Assembly (NCBI RefSeq): GCF_016865485.1
Contig: NZ_AP024452.1
Coordinates: 4,672,501 to 4,736,500 of the forward strand
Direction of reading: 5' to 3'
From: Luteitalea sp. TBR-22
Lineage (GTDB): Bacteria > Acidobacteriota > Vicinamibacteria > Vicinamibacterales > Vicinamibacteraceae
DNA: 64,000 bases
Part shown: positions 27,693 to 36,743 of the stretch, piece after piece
How the letters are laid out: each line of letters begins with the position of its first letter
How positions within the stretch are numbered: position 1 is the first letter of the stretch
Notes under the pieces: generated by a model
Databases searched by the model: none
Seen by the model: only the letters and a program-made list of their open reading frames with translations
Told to the model about the DNA's origin: nothing
Position numbers and translations under genes: made by a program

Positions 27693-27716
27693 GTAGGCGT
27701 CGGCCCTGGCCGACGC
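27693..27716 (+). repeat. REP-like hairpin (GTAG foot, stem GCGTCGGCC)
   Basis: Plus strand: GTAG, GCGTCGGCC, CT, GGCCGACGC; perfect stem. Inverted with respect to the REP at 27657-27680 and repeated at 27738-27761. Confidence 0.85.
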
Positions 27717-27737
27717 TGGCCGCGACTACCGGCGAGC

Positions 27738-27761
27738 GTAGGCGTCGGCCTTGGCCGACGC
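27738..27761 (+). repeat. REP-like hairpin (GTAG foot, stem GCGTCGGCC)
   Basis: Same stem as at 27693-27716 with loop TT. It ends 4 bases before the stop codon of the convergent heme protein gene, so the whole convergent gap is REP material. Confidence 0.85.
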
Positions 27762-27765
27762 TGGG

Positions 27766-30700
27766 TCACTGTTTCAGGTACGCGATCAGGTCGGCGAGCG
27801 CGCGCGGCGGCAGGGCCTCACTGAACGTCGCCGGCATCAAGGACGAAGGCGAGGCCGCAATCGACGCGATGTCGGCGCGCAGCACGGCGTGCGGCTCGCC
27901 GGCGCCGTCGCGCAGCGTCAGGCTCGCCCCGGTCTCCGACTCGACGCGCCCGACCAGCGTCAGCCCGTCCTTCATCTGCACGGTGTAGGACTCGAACCCC
28001 GGCGTGATCTCGTAGTCGGGCACCACGATGTGCAACAGCAACGCGTCGGCGGGCTGGTTGCGGATGCCGCTCAGGTCCGGCCCGACGCGACCACCGGCGC
28101 CCTTGAACGTGTGACAAGCGGCGCACTGGGCCTCGAAGACCGTGCGGCCCCTGCCCGCCTGGCCCGCCTGCGCCAGCACCGCCGGCCGCACCCGCTGGTA
28201 CGCGGGCATGCCCGCCCCGGCCGCGGCGTTGCCCAGCAGCGCGCGGGCCCGCGTCGCGATCGCCGGGTCACGGTGCGCTTCCAGTCGTCGCGCCCGCGCC
28301 GGCCCGACGGCCGCCCCACTGACCACCCCGGCGGCGACCCCGTCGAGCAGCACCCCCACGAAGCGGTCGTCGGCCATCAGGGTGGTGAGCACCGCGTCGC
28401 GCAGCCGGGGTGAGTACGCCAGCCAGCGGGCCCGGTCCATCAGTCCGGCCGTGAGTTCCGGGCGTCCCACCTGTGCGATGGCGCGGACGGCCGCTGCCTG
28501 CACGCCGGAGGGCTGCGCCGGCGCGAGCAGCGCCAGCAGCGTCGCACCGCGCTCCGGCCCGGCATGCCCGAGCAGGTCGACGGCGGGGACGCGTTGATCG
28601 ACCGGCGCGGCGTCGAGCAGGGCGAGTTCGGCGGCGCGATCGAACTGCGTCGTGAGCCGGGCGCGCGCCTCGACGGCCATCGGGGCATCGCCCGCGACCA
28701 GGTCGAGCAGCACGGAAGACCCGGCTGCGCCGAAGGCAAGGCCACGCGCCCGCAGCCCCTGCGCCAGTCCCGCCAGGGCCGCCGGTTGCCACGACAGCTC
28801 GCTCGCGGGGTCCGACACCCGGTGGACGAACGCGAGTGCCTCGTCACGCGACGCCGCTGCGCCGAACAGCCGCCCGAGATCCTGCATCACCGCGGCGCGA
28901 GACGCCGCGCTCGGCGGCGGCGCCGCCGCGGCCGACCAGGCCTCGAGGAACGGCACCGCGCGGTCACCGATGCCGCTGATCACGGCCGCACGAGTCCAGC
29001 GGTCCGCGCCGTCGCGCCGGGCAATCGCGGCCAGGGCGCCGACCGCACGCGCATCCGCGGCGCCGCCGAGCGCCAGCGCGACGCGCAATCGCACGCGCGG
29101 CGCCGGGTCGTCGGCCAGGCGAATGAGGGCGTCGAGCACGGCGGGCCTCGCCACCCGCGGCTCGGCGAGCCGCGCGGCATTCTCGCGGACCCCGGCCGCC
29201 GCATCCCCGAGGGCCACGACCAGCGTGTCCTCGTCGAGGGCGCCGAGGGCGTCGAGCGTCCAGAGGGCGTGGAGGCGGCCGAGCAGCGCGCCGTCGCGAG
29301 CCAGCGCCCGCAACGCCGGCGCAGCCTCGCCTGCCTGTCGCTCGACGAGCAGCCGCTGGGCGGTATCGCGCACCCAGCCGTTGGGGTCGGCGAGCCGTGC
29401 GACGAGCGCCGCCGCCGACGCGCCCGCGAGGACCGGCGCCATGGCGCGCGGTGCCGAACCCGTCGCCGCGATCCGGTAGATGCGCCCACGCTCGCGCCCG
29501 GCCGTGAAGTCGAAGAGCCGCCGACTCTCCTCCGGCACGTAGGCCGGGTGGTCGATGTCCTTGCGGTACATGTCGACGACGTAGAGCGCGCCGTCGGGTC
29601 CGGCCGAGAGGTGCACCGGGCGGAACCAGCTGTCGCGCGAGGCGAGGAACTCCACGCCCTCACGCGCGGGGCGTGACCGGAACGTCGCGCCCGCATCCGT
29701 CCGCACCTGCCGCTGCACGAGGTTCTGCGCCGACTCGGCGACGAACAGGCTGCCGGCATGTCCCTGGGGCAGCGCGTCGCCCCGGTGCACGTGCACCCCA
29801 CTGGCCGACGTGAACGTGCCGGCGTGCGGCGTGGCGATGAGCGACGGGTGGAACGATGCCGTCGTCAGGTCACGCGTGAGCGGCCACACGGCAGCCTCCG
29901 CGCCCACCGTCGACACCTCCTGGACGGTCTCGGAGAACGCGAGGTGACGATTGCGCTGCAGGTGCCACGGCTCGATCACGACCTGCCACACGGGATGGCG
30001 ATTGGCGCAGATGAAGCGATGCCCCTCGTCGTCGAAGGTGAGCCCGTACTGGCCCTGTCCGCCGACGAGTTCGAATGCGCCGGTCTGCGGGTGGTAGCGG
30101 GAGTCGCTGGTCGTGAAGACGACGGGCGGGCGCTCGGGATGCGCGGGATTGGTGACCCGCCCACCGTTGAGGCCGCTGGTGAAGTAGATCCAGCCGTCGG
30201 GCCCGAGCGTCGGATGGCTGAAGCGGATCTGCGCGGTGCGAGTCGCGTTGAACCCCGTGAGGACGACGCGCCGCACGTCGGCGACGCCATCGTCGTCGGT
30301 GTCCTTCAGGTACAGCAGGTCGGGTGCGACCGTCACGAAGACGCCGCCGTCCCACGGCATGATGCCGTTGGGATAGGTCAGGCCGGTGGCGAACTCGGCA
30401 CGGGCGTCGTAGCGGCCGTCGCCGTCGGTGTCGGTCAGCAACGCCACGACGCCCTGCGCTGGTGCGGCGGGCTGTCCCTCGAGCGGATCGGGATAGCCGC
30501 GGTTCTCGACCACGTACAGGCGACCTCGCTCGTCGAAGGCGATCGCCACCGGGCTCTGCACGAGCGGCTCGGCGGCGACGAGATCGATCCGGTACCCGGG
30601 CTCGAGCACGAACGAGGCGAGGGCCGCGTCCGTGGACAACGGGCGACGGTCGTCGGCCGCCGCGCGTGGTGGCGACTGCGCCCGCATCGGCCACGAGCCC

Positions 30701-30816
30701 AGGGCCACTCCGGCGGCCAGCAGGACCGCGCCGACGACCCACCGCGCCAGGCCAGAACGCGAACGTGATGGCGCGCCGGGCCGCCCGCGACCGTCGTGAG
30801 GAGCCGGCACGATCAC
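27766..30816 (-). CDS. PVC-type heme-binding membrane-anchored dehydrogenase-like protein with HEAT-type repeats
   Basis: 1016 residues from the GTG that overlaps the stop of the ceramidase-like gene by 4 bp. A basic N-terminus and one hydrophobic helix (ARWVVGAVLLAAGVALGSW) act as signal or anchor. About residues 60-430 form a beta-propeller resembling the TIGR02604 membrane-bound dehydrogenase domain (VAIAFDERGRLYVVENRGYPD, DGRYDARAEFATGL, RPVHLSAGPDGALYVVDMYR). About 450-850 are alanine-rich HEAT-like repeats (LARLADPNGWVRDTAQRLL style). The C-terminal ~130 residues are a c-type cytochrome with a single CAACH heme motif and VGPDLSGI. Likely a periplasmic electron-transferring oxidase of unknown substrate. 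Such proteins are best known in Planctomycetes/Verrucomicrobia and also occur in Acidobacteriota. Confidence 0.85.
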   Translation of the reverse strand: MIVPAPHDGRGRPGAPSRSRSGLARWVVGAVLLAAGVALGSWPMRAQSPPRAAADDRRPLSTDAALASFVLEPGYRIDLVAAEPLVQSPVAIAFDERGRLYVVENRGYPDPLEGQPAAPAQGVVALLTDTDGDGRYDARAEFATGLTYPNGIMPWDGGVFVTVAPDLLYLKDTDDDGVADVRRVVLTGFNATRTAQIRFSHPTLGPDGWIYFTSGLNGGRVTNPAHPERPPVVFTTSDSRYHPQTGAFELVGGQGQYGLTFDDEGHRFICANRHPVWQVVIEPWHLQRNRHLAFSETVQEVSTVGAEAAVWPLTRDLTTASFHPSLIATPHAGTFTSASGVHVHRGDALPQGHAGSLFVAESAQNLVQRQVRTDAGATFRSRPAREGVEFLASRDSWFRPVHLSAGPDGALYVVDMYRKDIDHPAYVPEESRRLFDFTAGRERGRIYRIAATGSAPRAMAPVLAGASAAALVARLADPNGWVRDTAQRLLVERQAGEAAPALRALARDGALLGRLHALWTLDALGALDEDTLVVALGDAAAGVRENAARLAEPRVARPAVLDALIRLADDPAPRVRLRVALALGGAADARAVGALAAIARRDGADRWTRAAVISGIGDRAVPFLEAWSAAAAPPPSAASRAAVMQDLGRLFGAAASRDEALAFVHRVSDPASELSWQPAALAGLAQGLRARGLAFGAAGSSVLLDLVAGDAPMAVEARARLTTQFDRAAELALLDAAPVDQRVPAVDLLGHAGPERGATLLALLAPAQPSGVQAAAVRAIAQVGRPELTAGLMDRARWLAYSPRLRDAVLTTLMADDRFVGVLLDGVAAGVVSGAAVGPARARRLEAHRDPAIATRARALLGNAAAGAGMPAYQRVRPAVLAQAGQAGRGRTVFEAQCAACHTFKGAGGRVGPDLSGIRNQPADALLLHIVVPDYEITPGFESYTVQMKDGLTLVGRVESETGASLTLRDGAGEPHAVLRADIASIAASPSSLMPATFSEALPPRALADLIAYLKQ

Positions 30817-32294
30817 CGCGCCCCCGCGGAAGTGGCCTGCGCCTTCAGGTCGGCAAGCATGCCCAGCAGGGTGTTGGTCATCAGGCGCGCTGCGTCGAGT
30901 TGCACGCGATTGGTGCCGAGCCACGTCTCGTAGCCGCCGAGCGCGTGCTGGCGCTCGGTGGGCAGGTAGCCCTCCGAGCCGTTGGCCAGCGACGTGGTGA
31001 ACGTCTGCGGGAACGGCGTGCGTGCCTTGATCTCGAGGCCGATCTCGGCAAACACCTCGAACGGGAACGTGGCGATCGCCAGGTCGCCGATCCGATGCGC
31101 CTGCAGCACCACGTCGAGGGTGGGCGGCGCGCCGCCGCTGCCCTGGATGCGCTCGGCGTAGATGCGCTCGCGGGGGTGGGCAGGCGCGTCCGCCGGACGG
31201 GCAAGCGCGGCGCGGGCCCATGCCTGCAGGTCGGGCGTCACGGGGCGGCGGCGCAGCGTGACGACGCGCTGCGCCGAGGCCAGCGTCACCTGGTCACGCC
31301 ACGGCAGCAGTTGCAGGCCCTTGTAGACCTCCGCGGCCACCTTGGTCGCCACGCGTTCCATCCGCTCGTAGGGCGGGAGTTTCGGCTGTCCACCCCGCAC
31401 GTCGACGTTGTTGATGTCGCCGCTGGTGCCGTTGGAGAGCATCGCCACGAACGTCGAGTCGGCGCGGTCCTCGCCGAGCAGACGCGCCAGCGTCCGGGCG
31501 AAGACGCCGAAGTAGTCGGCCGACACGTGCCCCTGCGGCACGCCGCCGACGTAGTGCAGCGAGTAGTTGGCCAGCACCGCGATGGGGCGGCCGTCGGTGC
31601 CGCGCACCGCGAGGAACGCCACCTCGGGGTCGGTTGGACCGGCAGGCTCCACCAGGTCGGGGCTGCCGACGGCCGGGTTCATCTGCACGCGATCGGTGCC
31701 GCCGAACGGGTTGCGCAGGTGTGGGCCCGGTTTCATATGCCAGCGGCGGTTGAACACCTCGTCGGGCACTGCCCCGCGGCCCCACGCCACTTGCGCGGGG
31801 CGCAGGTTGGCGACCGCGCGCCTGATGCCGTCGGCGATCCGCGTCGCCAGGAACTGCTGGTACGGGTCGAGCGCGGGTGCCTGCTCGTACTCGGCCGGCG
31901 ACCAGCGCGACCCGAGCGCCGACGTCGCGGAGTGGGTGTGCGTGGCGCTGACGAGGATGCGCTCGGCGGGAATGCCCGTGTGGCGGACGGCCAGGGCCTT
32001 GGCGTGCTCGACGACGTGCCGCGGCACGCCCAGGCTGTCCACCACCACGATCGCCAGTCGTCCCTGCCCGTCGTCGAGCACCAGGCACCGCGCGTGCAGT
32101 TCGTCGTGAACGTACGTGGCGGGGATCGGCGCCCAGCCGCCGACGATGTCGCCACCGAGCGCGGGCGTGACGTTGCTGGTGGCGGCGCCGGCCCGCAATC
32201 GGGGCTCGGGTGACTGCTCGCCGGCCGCGGCCCCGCCGGTCGTGGCCGACAGCACGAGGACGCACAGCAGGAACGAGAAGGCACGTGTCCGCAT
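30813..32294 (-). CDS. Neutral/alkaline ceramidase N-terminal-domain protein, secreted
   Basis: 493 residues with signal peptide MRTRAFSFLLCVLVLSATTGGAAA. The ceramidase-type metallo-amidase core is visible: AGAATSNVTPALGGDIVGG, DELHARCLVLDDGQGRLAIVVVDSLG, AERILVSATHTHSATS (zinc-binding histidines) and SNGTSGDINNVD. It lacks the C-terminal ceramidase domain, as do many bacterial relatives annotated only by this N-terminal domain, so hydrolysis of ceramide is not assured; another amide or ester is possible. Its stop codon overlaps the GTG of the heme protein, implying a joint role. The start lies 10 bases after the acetyltransferase stop. Confidence 0.83.
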   Translation of the reverse strand: MRTRAFSFLLCVLVLSATTGGAAAGEQSPEPRLRAGAATSNVTPALGGDIVGGWAPIPATYVHDELHARCLVLDDGQGRLAIVVVDSLGVPRHVVEHAKALAVRHTGIPAERILVSATHTHSATSALGSRWSPAEYEQAPALDPYQQFLATRIADGIRRAVANLRPAQVAWGRGAVPDEVFNRRWHMKPGPHLRNPFGGTDRVQMNPAVGSPDLVEPAGPTDPEVAFLAVRGTDGRPIAVLANYSLHYVGGVPQGHVSADYFGVFARTLARLLGEDRADSTFVAMLSNGTSGDINNVDVRGGQPKLPPYERMERVATKVAAEVYKGLQLLPWRDQVTLASAQRVVTLRRRPVTPDLQAWARAALARPADAPAHPRERIYAERIQGSGGAPPTLDVVLQAHRIGDLAIATFPFEVFAEIGLEIKARTPFPQTFTTSLANGSEGYLPTERQHALGGYETWLGTNRVQLDAARLMTNTLLGMLADLKAQATSAGAR

Positions 32295-32301
32295 CGCGCG
32301 G

Positions 32302-32307
32302 AGTCTA
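32302..32307 (-). promoter_or_regulatory. Possible -10 TAGACT before ceramidase-like gene
   Basis: TAGACT ends seven bases before the ATG at 32294, but its TAG is also the stop codon of the upstream acetyltransferase, so it may be chance and the two genes may be co-transcribed. Confidence 0.25.
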
Positions 32308-32829
32308 CTGCAAGGCGCGCACGAGCACGGGATCGATGTGCTCCTCGTCGGCCAGCCGGAACACGTCCTGCCCGACGACCTCGAAGCCCTCCTTGCGATA
32401 GAAGGCCAGGGCGCGTGCGTTGTGCTCCCAGACCATCAGCCACGCGGTGCGTGCCCCCTGCGCCCGGATGGCCTCGAGGCAGGCCGTCATGAGGACGCGC
32501 GCGAGCCCGCGGCCATGCCAGGGCCGATCGACGTAGAAGCGCCAGATCTGCAGGGCCGTCGGGTCGGTGACGCAGTCGGGCACGGGGACGCGGCGCAGTT
32601 GCGCATACGCGGCCCACGCGCCGTCCGGCTCGCCGGTGGCCACCAGCGTGGTGACCGCCGGATCGGCAAGGACGCGCCGGGTGGCCCCGGGCGTGTAGTG
32701 CTCCGTCAGGTACGCCTCCATCGCCGGCGAGCCGACGCCGTGCCCGTAGGTCTCGATGAACACGCGGCGACCGAAGATGGCGAGCGCGTCGGCGTCAGCG
32801 GGGGTGCCCTGTCGGATGGCCCAGTTCAT
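32305..32829 (-). CDS. GNAT-family N-acetyltransferase
   Basis: 174 residues. The acetyl-CoA fold is seen in IRQGTPADADALAIFGRRVF (strand 1/helix 1), LQIWRFYVDRPWHGRGLARVLMTACLEAI (motif A with the R/Q-x-x-G-x-G/A type loop HGRGLA) and WLMVWEHNARALAFYRKEGFEVVG (motif B). Closest in style to the SpeG/RimI-like single-domain GNAT proteins; the acceptor is unknown. Its start lies one base after the stop of the upstream membrane protein on the same strand, so the two are coupled. Confidence 0.85.
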   Translation of the reverse strand: MNWAIRQGTPADADALAIFGRRVFIETYGHGVGSPAMEAYLTEHYTPGATRRVLADPAVTTLVATGEPDGAWAAYAQLRRVPVPDCVTDPTALQIWRFYVDRPWHGRGLARVLMTACLEAIRAQGARTAWLMVWEHNARALAFYRKEGFEVVGQDVFRLADEEHIDPVLVRALQ

Positions 32830-32830
32830 C

Positions 32831-33307
32831 TCACCAGGAGCGCAGCCAGGGGCGCGCGATCTCGCCCATGAACGGCCACGGAATGGCGGCGAGAATCAGC
32901 AGCAGGGAGAGCCCGCCGAAGATCAGGCTGGTGCGGGCGGCAGCGGCCGACGAGGAGGCGTTGCGCGCCTTGACGCTGCCCCACTGTGCGATCACCAGCG
33001 CCACCAGCATCATCGTCGTGTGCTCGACGACGAAGAACCGCATCGGGCGCACCTTCATGGCCGTGCCCATGTCGCCCATCGCCGCCTGCGCCAGTGGGCT
33101 CACGAACAGCAGCACGAGGCCGAGCAGCAACTGGAGGTGGATGCTGCCCATGTACGCCTTCCACGGCGTGCGTACCGGCGCGACGTCGGCCGAGCCTCCA
33201 CGTCCGAGGGACCCGAGGGCCGAGAGCACGAGCCACGCACCGCCGAGGACGACGAACCAGCGCGTCAGGCCGTGCAGGAAGAGAAGGAACGGATACAGGG
33301 CTGCCAT
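32831..33307 (-). CDS. Conserved four-helix membrane protein of unknown function
   Basis: 158 residues with four hydrophobic segments: FLLFLHGLTRWFVVLGGAWLVL, SIHLQLLLGLVLLFVSP, FFVVEHTTMMLVALVIAQW and LIFGGLSLLLILAAIPW. Histidines lie in helices 1, 2 and 3 (LHGLTRW, SIHLQ, VEHTTM), which could ligate heme as in small cytochrome b-like proteins, but no family assignment is certain. A TACCAT box ends eight bases before the ATG. Divergent from the hybrid kinase. Confidence 0.7.
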   Translation of the reverse strand: MAALYPFLLFLHGLTRWFVVLGGAWLVLSALGSLGRGGSADVAPVRTPWKAYMGSIHLQLLLGLVLLFVSPLAQAAMGDMGTAMKVRPMRFFVVEHTTMMLVALVIAQWGSVKARNASSSAAAARTSLIFGGLSLLLILAAIPWPFMGEIARPWLRSW

Positions 33308-33315
33308 CGCCTCGA

Positions 33316-33321
33316 TGGTAC
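33316..33321 (-). promoter_or_regulatory. -10-like TACCAT, leaderless start of membrane protein
   Basis: TACCAT on the minus strand ends eight bases before ATG 33307, with no ribosome binding site. Confidence 0.4.
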
Positions 33322-33449
33322 GTCAGGCGCGCAGGGCAGCACAGCCGGGAGGTGACCGACGGTGCGCGCCGCATGTCCATCGCAGGTGACCGGTTCCTGA
33401 TGAGATTCGGGACCACACCGGCTGCCGTAAGATTTCTCACGGCCGTGTA

Positions 33450-36400
33450 ATGCTCGATCGCCTTCTTGCCGCGGTGGATGAGGGGCTCGTCGCCCTGGAC
33501 CGGGATCTGCGGTACGTGTTCATGAACGACGCGGCCGAGCGCCTGGTCGGGCTGTCGCGCGCGCAGGTGATCGGGCGCCGCCCCGAGGACGTGCTCCCCG
33601 ACGAGGTGCTGGCGCAGGTGATGCCGCACGTCCGCAGGGCGCTCGAGACCGGCCAAGCGGTGACCTACGACGCCTGGGTACCCGGGGCCGGTCGATGGTT
33701 CGAGAACCGCCTCTATCCGTCGCCCGACGGACTCACCCTCCTGTTCGTGGACGTGACCGAGCGCCGCGAGGCCACCGAGGCGGTGCGCCGCCGGGCGGCG
33801 ACGCAGGCGCTCCTGGTGTCGCTTCTGGAGCAGACGCGCCACCTGCGCGATCCCGACGCCGTCATGTGGACCTGCGTCCGGGGTCTCGGCCTGCACCTCG
33901 GCGTGGCGCGGTGCATGTTCGGCGAGATCGACGAGGTGCAGGCGACGGCCGTGGTCGCCCGTGACTACGTGGACGGCGTGCCGAGCGTCGCCGGCCGCTA
34001 CCGCCTGGAGGACTTCGGCCCGACGCTGGCCACCGAGTTGCGCGCGGGCCGCACCTTCGTCATCGGCGACACGGCCGACGACGCCCGGGTGCCCGACGAG
34101 GCGAGCCGGGCGGCGTTCGCCGCGCTCGGGGCCAGGGCGCTGGTGGTGGTGCCGCTGGTCAAGGACGGCCGGCTCGTCGCGCTGCTCTCGGTGCACCACC
34201 CGGTGCCCCGCACGTGGACCGACGACGAGGTGGCGCTGCTCGAGCGCATCGCCGAGCAGACGTGGCTGGCGGTCACGAGCGCGAGAACCGAAGTGGCCCT
34301 GCGCGAGAGCCGCGACGTGCTGGCGCTGGCGATGCGTGGTGGTCGCATGGGCGCCTGGTCGCGCAACCTCGAGACCAATGTCGTCTGGTGGAGCCGCGAG
34401 CTGGAGGAGATTTTCGGGTTGCCGCCGGGCGGCTTCGACGGGACGGAGGCCGGGTTCTTCGCCTTCGTGCATCCCGACGATCGCGCCGCGGTCGAGCACG
34501 CGGTGACCTCGGCGCTCCGGACGCACACGGACTACGTCGTGGAGTTCCGCTTCCAGCACGCCAGCGGCGCCTGGCGCTGGATGGACGGGCGGGGCCGCGC
34601 CGAGTACGGCCCCGACGGCACGCCACGCTGGCTCTACGGCCTCGGCATCGACATCACCGAGCGCAAGACCGCCGAGGCGGCGCTGGCTGCCGCCCGTGCC
34701 ACCGCCCATGCCGACGCCGAGCGCCTCGGCCTGGCCATGGCGGCCGCCCGGCTCGGCGACTGGAGCTGGGACGTCAGGACCGACGCGGTCAGCGTCTCGC
34801 CGCGCTTTGCCGAGATCTTCGGCATTCGCCCGGATGTGTCGACGACCTGGGCAGCGCTGCGCGCCCTGCTGCACCCCGACGACCGTGAGCGAGCCCAACG
34901 GGCGGTCAGCGCGGCATTCGAGTCGGGCGGAGATTACGCGATCGAGTACCGCGTGATGCACGGCGCCCGGGAACGATGGCTGGCGGTGTGGGGCCGTCCC
35001 CGTTTCGATGCCGCCGGCGCGCCACTCGGCATGATGGGCATCGTGCAGGACATCAGTCACGACCGGCTGCTGGTGCGGCTCGAGGACGCGATGCGCAGCC
35101 TGGAGTCGCCCGAGGAGATCGCCCGCACCGCGGCCCGGATGCTCGGCGAGCATCTCGGCGTGCAGCGCTGCGCGTACGCGGCCCTCGACGAGGACGGCCG
35201 CACCTTCACCGTGTCGGACAACTTCGTGGACGGCCTTCCGAGCATCGTCGGCCAGTACGCGTTGGTGGACTTCGGGCAGTCCTTCGCCGACACGATCGAC
35301 GCCGGCAATCCCTTCGTGGTGGAGGACAGCGAGACCGACCCACGGCTCGGCGAGGACGAACGGCAAGCCTACGCCACCCTCGGCATCGGCGCCGTGGTGG
35401 CCGTGCCGATCATGAAGGGCGGCCGGGTGGAGGCCCTGCTCGGCGTCCACGCGGCGGCGGCGCGGCCCTGGCGAACGCACGAGGTCGAACTGGTGCGGCA
35501 GGCGACGAGCCGCTGCTGGGAGTCGATGGAACGGGCGCGCGTGCAGGCCGATCGCGCCGCCCTGCTGGCGCGCGAGCGCCTCGCGCGACTCGAGGCCGAG
35601 GAGCAGAACCGTCGCCTCGCCCAGTTGTCCGAGGCCGCCGAGGCCGCCAGCACGGCCAAGGACGAGTTCATGGCCATGCTCGGCCACGAACTGCGCAATC
35701 CCCTGGCGCCGATCCTCACCGCGCTCCAGTTGATGCGGCTGCGCGGCGACGCGGGGTCGGAGCGCGAACGGGTGGTGATCGAGCGACAGGTCAAGCACCT
35801 CACCCGGCTGGTCGACGACCTGCTCGACGTGTCGCGGATCGCGCGGGGCAAGGTGGAACTGAAGCTGGCGCCGGTCGAGACCGCGGAGATCGTCGCCCGA
35901 GCCATCGAGATGGCGAGCCCGCTGCTCGAGCAGCGCACGCACACGCTGACGGTGGACGTGCCGCGGGTCGGGCTGCCGATGATCGTCGATCCCGCACGAC
36001 TCAGCCAGGTGGTGGCCAACCTGCTGACCAATGCCGCCAAGTACACGCCGCCCGGTGGCGCCATCACCGTGGCGGCCTCGCGCGACGGCGACCAGGTGCG
36101 GGTCACTGTCCGCGACACCGGCATCGGCATCGCTCCCGACGTCCTGCCGGCGGTGTTCGACCTGTTCGTGCAGGGACGCCAGGCCAGCGATCGCGCCGAG
36201 GGCGGGCTCGGCCTCGGCCTGACCATCGTGCGCAACCTCGTGGAGCGTCACGGCGGGCGCGTCAGCGCCGAGAGCGATGGTCCAGGCCGCGGCAGCGCGT
36301 TCAGCCTCTGGGTGCCACGCGCCCCGGTCCTCGCCGCCCGCCAACAGCCGCTGCGGGCCAGCGGCGCGGAGTGGCCGCCCTCGCGGGCCGCCGCGTCACG

Positions 36401-36743
36401 CGTGCTCATCGTCGACGACAACGTCGACGCGGCCGACATGCTCGCCCACGTGCTCAGCGCGCGCGGCCACGAGACGCGCATCGCCCACGACGGCGTCGAG
36501 GCGCTTCGCGCGTGCCAGGACTTCGTGCCGCAGGCTGCCTTCCTCGACCTCGGCCTGCCGGTGATGGACGGTTACGAACTGGCGAGCCGGCTGCGGGAAC
36601 TGCCCGGGCTGGCCGACATCCGGCTGATTGCCGTCACCGGATACGGCCAGGAGTCGGACCGTCGGCGGTCCAGGGCCGCAGGCTTCCACCACCACCTCGT
36701 CAAGCCGGTCGACATCTCCGTGCTGGAGGCGCTGCTCGCGTGA
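33450..36743 (+). CDS. Hybrid sensor histidine kinase/response regulator (PAS-GAF-PAS-PAS-GAF-HisKA-HATPase-REC)
   Basis: 1097 residues with no membrane helix, so a cytoplasmic sensor. Approximate order: PAS 1-110, GAF 130-285, PAS 290-410 (ends ITERKTAEAALAAARA), PAS 424-535, GAF 537-700, HisKA around 736-800 with the phosphorylated His746 in MLGHELRNPLAPIL, HATPase 843-960 (NLLTNAAKYTPPGG, DTGIGIAPD, GGLGLGLTIV) and a receiver from 982 (VLIVDDNVDAADML) with the phospho-acceptor Asp1033 in FLDLGLPVMDGYE. The two GAF domains are alike (CAYAALDEDG/CMFGEIDEVQ; FVDGLPS/YVDGVPS), suggesting internal duplication. No separate response regulator or DNA-binding output gene is next to it. A DUF1697 gene overlaps its stop. 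Confidence 0.93.
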   Translation: MLDRLLAAVDEGLVALDRDLRYVFMNDAAERLVGLSRAQVIGRRPEDVLPDEVLAQVMPHVRRALETGQAVTYDAWVPGAGRWFENRLYPSPDGLTLLFVDVTERREATEAVRRRAATQALLVSLLEQTRHLRDPDAVMWTCVRGLGLHLGVARCMFGEIDEVQATAVVARDYVDGVPSVAGRYRLEDFGPTLATELRAGRTFVIGDTADDARVPDEASRAAFAALGARALVVVPLVKDGRLVALLSVHHPVPRTWTDDEVALLERIAEQTWLAVTSARTEVALRESRDVLALAMRGGRMGAWSRNLETNVVWWSRELEEIFGLPPGGFDGTEAGFFAFVHPDDRAAVEHAVTSALRTHTDYVVEFRFQHASGAWRWMDGRGRAEYGPDGTPRWLYGLGIDITERKTAEAALAAARATAHADAERLGLAMAAARLGDWSWDVRTDAVSVSPRFAEIFGIRPDVSTTWAALRALLHPDDRERAQRAVSAAFESGGDYAIEYRVMHGARERWLAVWGRPRFDAAGAPLGMMGIVQDISHDRLLVRLEDAMRSLESPEEIARTAARMLGEHLGVQRCAYAALDEDGRTFTVSDNFVDGLPSIVGQYALVDFGQSFADTIDAGNPFVVEDSETDPRLGEDERQAYATLGIGAVVAVPIMKGGRVEALLGVHAAAARPWRTHEVELVRQATSRCWESMERARVQADRAALLARERLARLEAEEQNRRLAQLSEAAEAASTAKDEFMAMLGHELRNPLAPILTALQLMRLRGDAGSERERVVIERQVKHLTRLVDDLLDVSRIARGKVELKLAPVETAEIVARAIEMASPLLEQRTHTLTVDVPRVGLPMIVDPARLSQVVANLLTNAAKYTPPGGAITVAASRDGDQVRVTVRDTGIGIAPDVLPAVFDLFVQGRQASDRAEGGLGLGLTIVRNLVERHGGRVSAESDGPGRGSAFSLWVPRAPVLAARQQPLRASGAEWPPSRAAASRVLIVDDNVDAADMLAHVLSARGHETRIAHDGVEALRACQDFVPQAAFLDLGLPVMDGYELASRLRELPGLADIRLIAVTGYGQESDRRRSRAAGFHHHLVKPVDISVLEALLA

